Shown in pieces: positions 12,803-25,009 of a DNA stretch of 64,000 bases (the first letter of the stretch is position 1; each line of letters opens with the position of its first letter). The stretch spans positions 8,178,140 to 8,242,139 of the forward strand of contig NC_079384.1 in the NCBI RefSeq assembly GCF_021018895.1, given 5' to 3'. The translations under genes were made by a program, and so were the position numbers. The notes beneath the pieces are model-generated. The model did no database searches, had not been told where the DNA came from, and saw only the letters and a program-made list of their open reading frames with translations. The stretch comes from Seriola aureovittata (lineage: Eukaryota > Chordata > Actinopteri > Carangiformes > Carangidae).

Positions 12803-15800
12803 ACAATATGAATGTTTACAGTATCTTATGTATATCTGTCTCAAAGACTCTGTACTTTAGTGATTGCTCACCCTTGAGGTCCAACTAAGTGCATCTCCAT
12901 TTGTGTGTGTTTGCTTTCATAGTGTTGGAGCATTCACCCCAAGGTCAAATATTTCATGAGCAAAATCATCTGTTTCTTTCTTATCAGGAGCAGTCTCAGG
13001 CTCAGAGAGAGCTGTGGATGATGGAGGATATACTCGCTGGACTGAAGGTCAACAGGGATCATTTCCGCTTCTTGCTGGGACTACAGAGGCACAACAGTAA
13101 GAATCAGCTACTCCTGCTGTAATGTTTAGAGTGTGTAGCTCATGAAGGCTTGTGCCAGTTTGCAAAATTCAGGTTCTCCTCCAATGTGTTGTGATGTTGT
13201 TGGTGGAAATACAGTGATATGCTTTAATATACATTTCTGATTTAAATTGAGTTATGTCTCCTATTAGAGTGGTGAGGTGATAGCTCAACAACCACCATGC
13301 TGTACATACTGTATGCAGTACATAGTGAATTATTTTAATTATCCTTTGTTTTGAATTGAGTATCTTCTATTAAACAATACATTTCTTATACAACACACTT
13401 ATACTATTATCCATGAATATTTCATATATTCAATATATATATATTTATTTATATGGATGAATTGCTCAAGAATTCCTGGGTGGGTGAACAGATACAGTTA
13501 AGTGAATTAATACAAGCTACACCAGGTAATATTATATGCAAGAATACAGCCATCTTATCAGCCTAATGCACAAGGCTTCATTACCAAAGTGTTAAGCAAA
13601 TTGCTTAAAAAAAAAAAAAAAAGGAGAGGAAACAGGAAATGATATGATAGATCAAAACTTCAGAGTGAATAAGAAAAATCAAAAAATGTAAAGATGCCAG
13701 TAAAACACTTAGGCCTGAGGACATAACATTATGCTGATGTCACACTGTACATACTGTACAGTATATCTTGTTCTGTCTCTGAAGTCTTAATTCAAACAAT
13801 TACTCCTTGCTGCCATGTGGGGTCGCCACTGTGCATAGTTGCCTGTTCCATCCTGATTTTGCACATGAGAACCTGACAATAGATGAACAGTGTTAACACT
13901 CTGACCTTTTCTGCCTCTGCCCCAAGTGTTCCAGCAGCCAGCCCCACATCCTGGATCCCCTGGCTCTCCCACAGAGAGGCTGCACAGTGGACTGCCAATG
14001 GTATGACTCCTGTCCATGATTCCTTTGTCAGTGACCCCTGACATTTGTTGTCTGCTTATGAACAAACATGGAATTGTTGTCCACCCGAGGCAGAGATTAA
14101 ATCAGTCTGCTGGCATCTGCTGACTAGATCTTATAGTATGCCAACATTTGTGACATACTGTATTCATGTCTTTTGGAGCACTAATGATATTAGCTCTCGA
14201 GTCAGAACAGCAGGATCTGCGCAGGTCCTTCAGTCAATGTTGTCGTCATGTCAAACATTGACTCTCTAAAATGTGTATCAGTCTGGTATAGATACAACTG
14301 GATCTTCCATCATGGCTTCACAGTTTTTATTACATTCCTTGTGACTATTATCCCAACAGGATGTGGAACAAGAGCCACCAGCACGTCCAGCCTTACCCCA
14401 GGAGCTACTGGAAAGCCAACAGGGCCACGGCTATACAGAGTCACCATATGAGGTGGGAAATATTGACATTATGCCTGTCAAATATCATCCAGTTTGAACA
14501 TGTTTTCATGTTTTTCTATGCTTATGTTTCAGGGAATCTACAGCCACGCTGTTGATCCTGCACATAGAAGAGGGAACAGCCAGCCTGACCTCCTTCATGT
14601 GAAAGCACCGAGAGACGCATCCGGTTGGCACAGATATACTCAATATAAATAGAGTACATGAAAAAAGCCATTTTGATACAATGGCCAGTAGATTAATATT
14701 TTCTGACTCATCTAATATGAAACAGCTTTAATAGGTGTTTTATGCACAAAAAAAAAAAAAAAATCATTGTTAGTCCCCAGTGGCTTTGTTTGTCTTCCAC
14801 CCTCATATTTCCTGTTTCTCTTTCTTCCTGTCACCATCTCCTCCCACCCATCCTCTCGCCCTCCTTATATCCTTCTCCTCCTCTTTCCTGCTTTTTCATT
14901 TCATCTTTAGACTCTCAGTCTGGTTCAAAGTGGATCCCACCAGACACAGCCAACCAATCAACCAAGGTTTGATTCTTCATAAGTTCCTGTTTGCTGGTTA
15001 ACTATATGTGGATGTATGCAATGTGATCCAAAAGGCTCCAAATATAGAAGCAGTCAAAAGCTGATTTTTCCTCATTGCAATCACAGCCAAATTCCAATTC
15101 TTTGATTCTCTCATCTTCCTTGCAATTAGGGCATGTTGCAGTGCCTGTTCGAGGCGAGAGGGGGAGGCAGAGGCTCATGCCTCATCACAGTAGCTCAGGC
15201 TTCTCACTTCTGCCACCCAACCCCCCCTTTCTCACATGCACACATGCATGTGAACATACAGATGCAAGCAGCCATTCTTGTACTCATGCACACATACATC
15301 TCTGCACAGACAGATGCAAACACGCAGCCCTGATAATAATCCATAATCTGTTTTTGATATGCAAATCATAGATTCCGTTTCTGGCTTTACCTTCTCTGCA
15401 TGTGTACTGCTGAGGTCCAGAGTTCATAAATGACTCATATCTTTTCTAGAAGATGAAGATGAGTGAAGAAGAGCAGCTTGAGAGGATCAAGAGAAATCAA
15501 GAGAGGTTGACAAATAGGAAGAAACCTCCCATGCCCACTCCAGGTGTCCCGAGTCAAAGTTCAGAAACACGAGAGGAGGTTTGCCAAATCACTGATCAGT
15601 ATAACTGACTGGATCAGCGCATTATATTATATACAAATATACTTACACTCATTGTACTTAATTACTAACTACTAATCTATCTTGGTATTTCCTCAGGCCC
15701 CCTTTCCTTTAAGGGTGACACGTGTGGTTACAGCTGTACTGCCATCCTCTCTTGTGGCCCGACGGGTTTCTGTCGAGGATCCCCCGGCTGAGCTTGACAC

Positions 15801-18190
15801 TCCACTGCCTGAGCAGATCCCACCTGAGATGCAGCAAAGACTGGCTGAACAGAGTAAAAAAATGTCGAATAAGCCACCTAGGCGTCTGCTGCTGGAAAGC
15901 CCTGATCAAAACCGGTCTTTGGCAGAAATGCAGCAGGATCAGCCCGTTAAAAGGACAAGCAGACAGCAGCATCTGGGTGCGCTGAGGTCTTCCAAGAGAG
16001 AGTCACGGGCAGACGCGAGCAGAGCTGAGGCTACAGAGACCTCAAGGAATCAAGCTAGAGACCATGCAGGTTTAGGAAATGGAAGAGAGAGCTCAGACAC
16101 TAGGGTAAGAAAAAATAAAGTTAAATTAAATAATAATACATTTTCTTGTCCTGTATAGTTGTTATCCTTCCTCAGTGTTTAGGTTCCCACAGACAGATAA
16201 CACTAATAATTCAAAATCTTATTATTAACAATATGTAGAAAAGTACTGAAGTAGGAACCTTTCTTCTTGACAAGACATGAAAGTGACATTAGCAACTCTC
16301 ATGGCAACAGTAGTAATGTTAATTCCTTCACATCATGTTCTATTTATCATTACTGTATTAAAAAATGATTAATTGCATTGATTTATCCCATAAGTTCAGT
16401 TCATTCTGGTGTAGCATGCATTCTGATGTGAAAGTGCTTTAGCAGGCGGAAGAACGGCCCACTGCCCTCCTCACCCCTGACATGGACCCTGACCTCTGTC
16501 TGACCCCTGAGCAGAGAGAGGCCAAACTCCGACGTGTGGAACGAATACGGGAGAGAGTCATACGAAGGTGGGATATGTCATCATTTATATTTAAATGTAT
16601 TTATAAATGCTTTAGGTGCATTTCACAAATTGGTTGTTCTATCCATCTATCTATCCATCTATCTATCAGCGCAGTCAGAGAGAGTGTTTCTACACACAAT
16701 CAACAACCAATCAGGGGGGAGAAGCAGGATGTTCTCCAGGTGCCCCCTGACACAGCTAGAAAACAAAGGATGAAATTAGGTACGTACGGTATTCCCCAAC
16801 ACAAAATTAATAAGCTAAGGAATGGAACCGAGATCAAGTTTTTCCTGGCCATTAGCTATTACAGTGAAATACCAAAGGAATTCTATATCAGTAGAAACAT
16901 ATGCTGCTGACTACTTATGCACTAACTAACTGATAAGTTCTGCTCCTGTTTTCAGATCTTGAAAGCCAACCATGTTACGTTGGAAACTACGGGGATAATC
17001 CAAGAAGTCCAGCAGAACTTGAGTTTTCTAGTGGAACATCTCAAGATGAAGACGAAAGAGACGCACGTGTGAAAAAATTTAAAAGTCAGGTCAATTTTGG
17101 GGACAAAACACAACGCAAAGATCACAGTGGAAGAGCAGGGGTTGCCAAAACTAAGATCAGACGTCCAGCTTCACCATATCATATATCATCTATGACTGTC
17201 TACCAGAAAGACGGAGGCAAGGGATTTGTAAGTTGCAAGGTTGAAGAGGAGACAAAGCTTGAAGAACCTGCTGCTGATGACAATGAAAGTAACTCTTCAT
17301 CCACGGATGTGAGAGCCAAGTGGTTCCTCTCCACCAACCAGTGGCAAGGGTTCATACCTTTGCAGATCCCTGGCATAGACTCATTGTGCAGTGAGGAGAT
17401 AACAGACATCGAGCAACAACCAGCATGCACTGATGACGTGACTGAGTCCAGCGAAATGTCATCCACAGTGTGCGAGAGCTTAGAGAAAATGAAAGAGAAC
17501 CATTCACTCTTCTATAAGATTGCATGTGACATCAGTATCTCAGACACAGACATAACAAAGAATGACGGGAATACCAGTGTCCAACCGCCTTGTGGGCCAG
17601 AAGAGGAAGAAGAGCCGCCGATGGCTGAGTCTGTACCAGTTGACGCGACCAGTAATGTTGGAACATCTCCTAACCAAGACAGCAAGGATTCCAGCATAAG
17701 TTTGCCATCAGATGTTGATGAAAACAGCCTCTCAAATGATAATAAACTCCAAGATTCAACAGTGGAAACCCAGGACAAAGCAGCGTTAAATACCTCAGTC
17801 AGTCCAGCAACAGAGACACGTGTTTATGAAGAGAACCAACAAAAAGAATGTGAAGACACCTCGACGCAAGAGAGCCAGTTGAAAGTCAAAGAAGCTAATC
17901 ATGGCGCTTCTGCTCAGGACGCTGGTTCTAACCAGGGCCAGGGTGAATGTGCAAAGAACGGAGAGGAACACAGTTGGGCGAAAGAGTCAGAGGAGAAGAA
18001 GGTGGACCAAGAGAGATCGGAGGAGCTGAGGAAATCTCGTAGTTCAAGTGAGGAGAACAAGGAGACAGTCCAAGAACGAGGCGGCAACAACTCCGTCACT
18101 CCATCCAGCTCTGTGTATGAGGGCGGACGCATGATTCGGAGTGCCTCTTTTAGGAAGGCACGAGTAACAGTGTTAAGGACAAGTTTGTAG
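8080..18190 (+). CDS. plekha4: Pleckstrin homology domain-containing family A member 4 (PEPP1-like)
   Basis: This gene encodes a phosphoinositide-binding adaptor. In mammals PLEKHA4 binds membrane inositol lipids through its PH domain and restrains the KLHL12-CUL3 ligase acting on Dishevelled in Wnt signalling (family knowledge). I join 23 coding exons in consistent phase, predicting 1338 residues. The order is a Ser-rich N-terminus; a PH domain at about 43-146 with KLWKRRWFVLSNYCLFYYK; a Pro/Ser-rich linker containing TPVGRVDIRP; nine histidines at 377-385; coiled coil at about 420-565; an EEEQLERIKRNQE motif at about 676-688; a basic LTPEQREAKLRRVERIRERV segment near 868-887; and a long acidic Ser/Glu-rich tail encoded by one 1.2-kb exon. 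The C-terminus ends RVTVLRTSL, comparable with human RVTLLQSSF. The human protein is about 780 residues, so this one is much longer, mostly through the tail. PLEKHA5/6/7 are alternatives. The missing PH insert typical of PLEKHA6/7 and the linkage to ppfia3 and kcna7 favour PLEKHA4. Confidence 0.85.
9426..11177 (+). other. plekha4: plekha4 linker exons with a nine-histidine tract
   Basis: Exons are 9426-9638, 9769-10081, 10746-10805 and 11028-11177. The product is Ser/Pro/Arg-rich and probably disordered. The segment TPVGRVDIRP (about 10.0 kb) matches the human TPLSRIDVRP region. The exon at 11028 encodes nine consecutive histidines at 11109-11135 (CAC/CAT), followed by LSVCVLPPAM, which aligns loosely with the conserved stretch before the coiled coil. 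The donor after 9638 (CAG|GTTGTC) is weak, so that boundary is less certain. Confidence 0.75.
11958..13096 (+). other. plekha4: plekha4 coiled-coil exons
   Basis: Exons are 11958-12017, 12104-12184, 12317-12469, 12635-12733 and 12988-13096. They encode AVLTRLCGCDKLLQSLS, a Gln/Leu/Glu-rich heptad region, EMERVWSQYERMESEL and QRELWMMEDILAGLK. These align with human LLTKLCGQDRLLRRLQ, ERERVWDTYSGLEQEL and QQQLWMVEDTLAGL. This is the best positional match to PLEKHA4. In the family this region mediates self-association and partner binding. Confidence 0.88.
12766..12797. repeat. (TA)n microsatellite in a plekha4 intron
   Basis: About 15 TA units, about 33 bases after the donor of the coiled-coil exon that ends at 12733. 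Confidence 0.9.
13927..18190 (+). other. plekha4: plekha4 C-terminal exons and stop
   Basis: Exons are 13927-14000, 14360-14452, 14533-14623, 14911-14966, 15450-15578, 15697-16104, 16446-16567, 16670-16779 and 16956-18190 (TAG at 18188). The acceptor at 13927 (CCCCAAG) was chosen because it alone keeps phase. The donor at 14623 (G|GTTGGC) is weak but also keeps phase. The exon at 15450 carries the conserved EEEQLERIKRNQE motif. The last exon is a 411-codon acidic Ser/Thr/Glu-rich tail without a domain I recognise, ending in a basic patch (IRSASFRKARVTVLRTSL). Confidence 0.82.
16641..16669 (+). repeat. (ATCT/ATCC)n microsatellite forming a plekha4 splice acceptor
   Basis: Tetranucleotide repeats (atccatctatctatccatctatctat) run directly into CAG at 16667-16669 and serve as the pyrimidine-rich tract of the exon starting at 16670. 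Confidence 0.8.
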
Positions 18191-18701
18191 GAGCGAGAAC
18201 AGTGACGGCTTAAGGAGCTTAAATGAACGAACTTGGGAAGGACAAGAACAGAGTTAAGTGATTTATAGTAAAGGAAAATGCCTCAGGAAGAAGACTTAAA
18301 GTGTTTGAAGGAAACTGGACCTAACTTTGAGTTAGAAAATGGTAAAATGGGAACATACAATATCAGAAATGGACATGATCTTTGGTAAACTTGAACAATT
18401 CCATTATTCATAATATGTGGTTGAATGCAGATAAAAAAAAAAAAGTCTTAAGAAAATTTCATCAAAATGAAATCTATGTATGCAAATATAGTGTTGTTCT
18501 TGCAGTTGGTAAACACCAAATATCTGGTGTATAGTTGCAGTCAAATACATGCCCAGAATTTGAGGCTAACACTTTCATTCCTCTTCAGATATACATCTAA
18601 CATAACACAGAAATGATAGATGATGGCTGCTTATGGACGGCAACATAACCCTGTTTTTATCACTGTAACAGAATGTGTTTTGTATCTCAAATATCCTGAT
18701 T

Positions 18702-18707
18702 AATAAA
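18702..18707 (+). terminator. plekha4: Candidate polyadenylation signal of plekha4
   Basis: AATAAA about 510 bases after the stop codon, followed by a GT-rich stretch (TGCTGTGTGCC). It is the first canonical hexamer I see downstream of the stop. Confidence 0.55.
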
Positions 18708-18719
18708 CATGCTGTGTGC

Positions 18720-19790
18720 CACACTGAGACGCCAACTCCTGCTTTTTATGTGCAAGACACACATTTATGGTTTTGCTCTCACTCCATGCATCCTTCACCC
18801 CCCCCTCCACTCAATGAAGGTCCCCCGGGTGCTTGGGTGCTGCTCTCTGAGGAGACCTGATGCAGGATTACATGGAGCCACTGAAAATGCCTTTGTCACT
18901 TTAAATCCTTGCCGTGTCTCAGTCGATGACATCATTGTCTGAGAACACATTACATCACCCCTTTCCAGGCTCTCTCTCTTAAAGACAGCACCACCTTATG
19001 TTTACTGAGCAACACACACATACACACTCACAGAGAGACCTGCTTATCTGTTTACAAGTGTGATATCAGTATCAACATGCATATTTATAACAGTCTTTAT
19101 CAGATGAAATTTTATGCGTGGGCTGGTGAATTCATATTGTATGGATGTTAATTACATTATGGACAGCATCCATAGATATGGCCATTTCCATAGATGTATG
19201 AAAAGTTGGCAATTGAACATAATAACATTCATTTTAAACATATTCATGCCACGATTGAATAAAAGTCGCATGCTTTCTCTCCCACAGTGCAGAATGCGTT
19301 CCTGCAGCGACTTTAAATGAGAGCTTTTTTTTAAAAGACAGTTTTAATACATCAAACATTCTGTATGTATGTAGCGGAGTGGAGGCAAGGTGACCCTGCA
19401 AATATATGAACTGTGATTTATGGTAACTGCTTCCTTAAAATTAATAGGTAGAAAGGTGGATTACTGGCATATTTGAACAGTTATAGCTCAGAATATTGGA
19501 TATCATATGTAGTTTTCACGTGAGTTTTTGTAGTGGTCTGAAGTTGGGCCTGCAGAGCATCATCCCACACATCCTTTGCAAGAATGCACTGCAGATATAA
19601 TACTGGTTTATTATTTACAAAGTCAACTGTATCCATGTTTGTCACATATAATTATTTTAAATGAGTGAATTTGGGTTCAATCTGCAGCTAAAAGGGCAAT
19701 ATGGGATCGTTAGAAATAAAATGTCTGTGCAGTTAGTTTGCACTTGTCTGTGATATACATACACACTGTATAATTAATCAGGTGTTTGAT
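18720..19790. other. Intergenic DNA between plekha4 and ppfia3
   Basis: AT-rich with short CA runs and no conserved exon. It separates the plekha4 polyadenylation signal from the CpG-rich region taken as the ppfia3 promoter. Confidence 0.6.
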
Positions 19791-20187
19791 TGGCCTGTGA
19801 GTGCGCGTGAGTGCGGGGCGCGCGCGTAAATCACAGGGATGCGGAGAATGCTGAGAGAATGTTTCTTTAAGACCCATTACCTTCCAATCCGACAGAGGGG
19901 GGAGTCTGTGGTAAGGTGGCGTATCGTCTCTCTCCGCGTCCCCCCGCTCGCCGTTTACATGTGGAAAAGAGAGGCGGAAAGAAATAACACACACTGTCAG
20001 CTTTACTCTGCTTTCGGATGAGGAGGGCACGGACACCGAGGCACGATCTTTTGCGGAGATGGACCTAAGGAATATTTAACATCTAACATGGACACTACAG
20101 GCTCCCCGCGATGACTGTGGTAAGGATGCAACTTCACACCGCCCCATCGCAACCCAGTTTCCACTGAAAGGGAGAATTATATTCATC

Positions 20188-20211
20188 GGGGGGGGGGGGG
20201 GGGGGGGGGGG
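20188..20211 (+). repeat. Uninterrupted run of 24 G
   Basis: A homopolymeric G tract about 70 bases inside the putative first ppfia3 intron. It could form a G-quadruplex. Its length should be treated with caution because homopolymers are error-prone in sequencing. Confidence 0.9.
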
Positions 20212-20327
20212 TCGCAGAGGATGGAACATGCATGCACAAATGTAACGATAAATGCATGGGTGTGCGTGCACGCGCGTGATAACAAGTGGGCTACCTAACA
20301 TTGTGTTGTCAAGGATTGAGGGGGGGG

Positions 20328-20328
20328 T

Positions 20329-20362
<34 letters not shown>
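20328..20362. repeat. (TG)n microsatellite
   Basis: GGTGG followed by a clean TG dinucleotide run ending in TGAGGG, inside the CpG-rich region. Confidence 0.9.
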
Positions 20363-20365
<3 letters not shown>

Positions 20366-21533
20366 GCAGAGAGGGAGGGGGTGCTATTTGAATCGAAGCA
20401 AATAGGCTTATATTAGATAGACTATGCAACGCTCCGAGCCTATGTCAGTGTCAGGCATTGACAGGTGTGTTGGCAGCTCACAGCACGATTTATCTAGGGC
20501 GCGCTTGCTCGCTCATACAGTTAGGTGAGGTGATAGCTACTTCAGAGAGAGAGAGCGCGAGAGAGGGAGGGAGAGAGAGAGATCATAAGATGCTACTGTA
20601 TATTGGCCTACTATGTGTTGCTTGTAATTAATCATGGCTGTAACTAAGCTCTTTGCCGTTGGGAGCTTTGTAGTCAAACCTCCCAGTTCGTCTCACCGCT
20701 GTTACTGGGCCTATGGAGTTGCTTATAATTCTATAATGCCTGGAGAAGGCAGGCCCATTACTGAAAATGTGCGGTGTGCATTTTTTGGGCCATCCTCCTG
20801 ACGTGATGCTTTCCACAGCCTCAGTCGAGCAGGATCTCTTCAGAGAACAGACAAGGATCCATCTCCCTTCTTCTTTGCTTTAGTGCTCATTTTAACACTG
20901 ATCACTCCAACACACAGCTACTTAGCTTTTTTTTTTTGCTTTTTTTTTTTATTAACTAGAAGAATGTAGATGTGCGCGTGCGTGCTCGTGCGCACTCGCG
21001 CGTCTATCATGGAATGGTCTTTCCTCCATACATCCAGAAATGGAGGTATAGCCACAGACTAGTCGACCTGTCATACGGAGAGCCTCGTCATTTTCCCATC
21101 AGCTACAGCCCGGTGTGCAGTGACGATGCCAGTGCGACCAGAAGCGTGTTGAGTCCGAATCCCGGTGCCTCCATTCCCTCTGCCCAGCTGCCGACGATCA
21201 CTTATCGATTCCAATGATGCGTTTCTTGCCCAGGGGGTACCGTTTCATGGTATTAAGAGGAGGGGGGAGGTGGAGGGGGAGGTGGTGGTGGTGATGTGGG
21301 GGGGAGAGACGCGTTCATTATTAGTCGCTATATGCTCTGCTTTTACTGAAATGCCCGGGATGCATCCGACGTGCATGCAGTCTTTCGCTGAGGCGGTGAT
21401 TTAACGCTTAACTGGATGTAAAAACCCATCGCCCAGACCCCTCTGTCTTTAGTTCTCATTGTCGGCGGCTGTGGGAGCCTGCAAACCCCTCTCCCCGCCC
21501 CAGTGTCTGGTGGAGGAGAGCTGTTGTTTGCTG

Positions 21534-21538
<5 letters not shown>

Positions 21539-21617
<79 letters not shown>
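21539..21617. repeat. (TC)n followed by (AC)n microsatellite
   Basis: About 33 TC repeats pass directly into a short AC run. They produce long Ser-Leu and Arg-Glu frames that are not genes. Confidence 0.92.
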
Positions 21618-21785
21618 AACACATATTTTTTCCTTTGCCCATTTTTCAGAGACAGGGAATATTTAGTAACATGATACACCGCCTAATTGGGGGCCAAATC
21701 CTAATTGGTCATCCAGCAAGCAGATACTGTAGGCTACAGCCAGTCTGTCCAATCCAGGGTACAAGCAGGATTCAATGTGACTGTG

Positions 21786-21823
21786 GATGATGATGATGAT
21801 GATGATGATGATGGTGATGATGA
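21786..21823. repeat. (GAT)n microsatellite
   Basis: GAT trinucleotide run with one GGT interruption, within the presumed first ppfia3 intron. Confidence 0.9.
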
Positions 21824-23958
21824 GGGCAATCATAATATGAACGCACCCACATGTGCACATAAAACACACAAACTTGATTGATTTCAATGTGGTGACACTG
21901 TGCGTGAGCTCAACCATTACACCAATGGATCTAATGCAGCTACTTGATAATGTGGCTGTGCTATAGCTCTGCATTAAAGAAACATGCCATCAACAGAGAA
22001 TTGTTTCTATGCCGCCTCTCTGCCCGTGCCCATGCTCTCACTTCAGTGGCAGCAAGAATAGCAATTTTATTCCAATAAAAAGTCTTAATAATGCTCATAC
22101 AGCTGTGATGTTATGGCATGAGAAATCTACAGTGAACCAGACACGGAGTGCTCGCTCCTGTTTCCTAGTTGTCGTTCTCTCTCTCTCTCTCCTCCACACA
22201 CTCACAAACACACAGGTCCCGAAGCCCAGTGACCTCACAGCTGACGCTTCAGTCAAAACTGCAGGCTGCACAGTTATGTTTTTCTCTGCACTGAATCAGG
22301 ACTCCAGCAATGAATCCTTTGTTTTTCTCCTCAGCGCAAAAACTCATCATAATGACACAGGAGGAATACAGTGAACTATTACTGTGAGCTGTGCAGTGAT
22401 TGTTACAACATATACAATAGTCCGCAGTAATTACATTACCCCGTTTTCTGTTGCCCCTGCTGTGCTAATGAAGAGTTGCTGGTAATGACAAAGAGTAATA
22501 TCCCAAACTGAGCGGTAGAAGTTTTGCTTACAAGCCACCTTATACTAAAACAGGAGTATTTCAAGGCTTTTCAAGGCCCCGTACCAACTCAAATTAATTT
22601 CAGGAGGATATTTTTGGGTAGTTTGGATCACAATCAGAAGATGTTGTAGTCTTTGGTCTACATAAAACCTCTGGAAACATCAGAGGTACTAAGTGTAGTT
22701 TGATCAACAGTGTTTTCTAAAGAGGCACAAAAGTGACGCATTCAAGTCAGACCACGAGGGCAAATTTGTCCCAACACAAAGATATTTTTGCCCTATAAAA
22801 CGCTATAGATCCTCATCAATAACGTTGGTTCAGTTTACATAAAAGCAAGCGAGATCATTAAGCAAGTAAATACTTGCAGAATGCCTTTGAAAGGCAACAA
22901 AAACCACATCAATCTGATTCTGGACAATCCAAAAGTGTTTGTCATTATGTTGTGTTTCAAAACAGTTGATAGCCAAACTATTTTTGGTAGCCACAGACCA
23001 TGACAGGAAGTGGATAAAAGTACATTTTTGCACTCTTGGTTGAAAATCACCACTTGAGCACAGTAATAACAGAACAGTTATTAATCAAAATCAGCTATCA
23101 CCGACATCAGTTGCCTTAGTGCTAAACACACTGTTAGCATGATGTAATTCAGGTGTCTGTCATGTGACTGTTAAACTCTCACTGATCTTTTGTCCCACTG
23201 AAGCAGGTTATCACTGAATTTTACGTTCACTTCTGACGTTTCACGATTCCAGGGCTTTTTCAAGTCCTTTCTCAATGTGTGCTACTGCTATGAGGACACG
23301 CAATTGATGACATGCATATGCAGCCACCAGTGTGTCGGAGAGTTCAAAACAGTTCTTAAATCTGATTTCATTTTGAACTCTGGAAGTGCACTTTAAGGAA
23401 ATGCAGTGAATGCCAGTTCAGTCTTGCATCAGTGATTATCCATCAGTGGAGCGGGAAAGGAAGTAAGCTGTTTTTTAGTGGGACACACAGTGAGGATGCC
23501 AAGTGCTCTAGCCAGCTCACCAGCATGAGGAGCTAATGCAGAGCTGTATCAGGCCTCCAATTACCAGCTAGCAGTCCCTATCTTTGGTCTTGGACATCCT
23601 TATATTAATAATAAGACCACTGGCAGAGACTTATTTTCACTGGAGCTCAGGCTCACTTGCGCTAAATATGTTTGATCACAAAATGGATGATTTTGGTTGG
23701 ACAAAGAAATTCTTTATTGTGCTGCCTAGTCTCACTGACGTAAAGAAGCCTGCATGGGACACTAAATCAGTCCAAACCACTTAAAAGTATAAAGGCCAGT
23801 GCAAGCCCTTGAGTATTGTAGACTAGACAGTGAAGAATATGGGAGGAAAGAAGAGATGATGTGGACAAATTTCTAAAATGATTGAGATCAATATTTCTAA
23901 CAGTTGTTATGACAGCTAAAGTCACACTGATCTCATCAAGTTGATAGCATTTAATATC

Positions 23959-24530
23959 TTAAAGCAATGGCTGAACATTATGGGAAATTTGCCTCAGGGC
24001 TGCGTGATATTGGAAAAAAAAATGACGTTTCTGGGATATATGCAATACTGCAATATGAAAAAATATAGGGATTTTCACCAGATTTGAATTCCTGTTTTCA
24101 AATCATCCTTTCAGTGGCCAAAATAATTCCATACAACTGACATTGCTTTTTAATTTTTTCTGTCTTGGTTGTTTGATAAACTGACCGAGAACGATTGTGA
24201 TTGGCGGTTGGCTGTGCGCCTGCGTGTCACTCGCTAACTAACTCACAAATGCTGTGTGTCTAAGAACCCTTCAATCAAAATGAGAACAATGCACGTTTTC
24301 TTTTCTTTTCTTTTCATCAAGTATCAAAAAAGTTGTAGCATGACATGTTTACATTAAATGAAGAGTTTGATTCTACTGTCATTTCTCTGCATTAAATATA
24401 AAGGTACAGTCTGCGGCTGGTTAGCTTAGCTTGGCATTAAAAACTGGAAACAGGGAAACAGCCGCCTCTCTCTGCGCTCTCTCAACCAGCTTTTCTAAAG
24501 CTCACTATTTAAAAGGGATTTAATCTATTT
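23959..24530. mobile_element. Palindromic fish MITE interrupted by a second element
   Basis: The piece at 23959-23993 (TTAAAGCAATGG..GGGAAATTTGC) resembles the terminal repeat of a common fish element whose other copies lie at 41848 and 53187. The continuation, with GCGGCTGGTTAGCTTAGCTTGGCATTAAAAACTGGAAACAGG, resumes at about 24358. The intervening stretch, about 23996-24357, starts GGGCTGCGTGATATTGG and contains GGGATATATGCAATACTGCAATAT, the start of a different, widely dispersed fish repeat. The simplest reading is one element inserted into another. Identification is from memory of fish repeats. Confidence 0.6.
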
Positions 24531-25009
24531 AAAAAAAAAAAAAAAAAAAGTCAGACTACTACTTCAACACACAGGATTTCAAGTAACATTCTGTGTTTTG
24601 GACTATAACTGGGTTGAACAGTAATAATTTCATTCCTGTCTCCTGAAGATGTTTCTCAGGTTGCATGGCTCAGTGTGTATGTAACTTAAATACGCCTTTC
24701 ATTTCATTCATTGTAAGTTGAGATTCTAAAGGTCCAGAGTGGATGTGTAAGCAAAGATCCAGAATTGATTTGATATCTATTGGCGTCGTCATCACATTAT
24801 CGTGCACTAAGTCAACGTGTTCTTTGTTTTGTCAAAAATGCTAATTGCAAACCATCAGTAGGTATTAGTGTCGCGTTTCGATGGAGTTACATTAGTGTGT
24901 TTTTTTTGTCCCAAACTACAGCATTTGCTTGCAGTGTCCTTTCTCATTTGTTATATGCACAGTGAGATTATTAAGGGGGATTTAACGCAATGCCTGTTTT
25001 CCTTTTCAG

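Larger units (their letters stand above)
19800..21450 (+). promoter_or_regulatory. ppfia3: CpG-rich probable ppfia3 promoter with a 5' UTR exon
   Basis: This is the most CpG-dense stretch of the window, with runs such as GCGGGGCGCGCGCG near 19.81 kb and GCGCGTGCGTGCTCGTGCGC near 20.98 kb. A consensus donor, TGTG|GTAAGG, ends a putative non-coding exon at 20119. A pyrimidine-rich acceptor (TTTTCCTTTTCAG) at 25009 precedes the exon with the start codon. The region is interrupted by a G24 run, (GT)n, (GA)n-like and (CT)n repeats. The transcription start and the splice from 20119 to 25010 are inference. Confidence 0.5.

Noticed and set aside
21343..21679. Arg-Glu or Ser-Leu repeat proteins
   Set aside because: They are translations of the (TC)n microsatellite.
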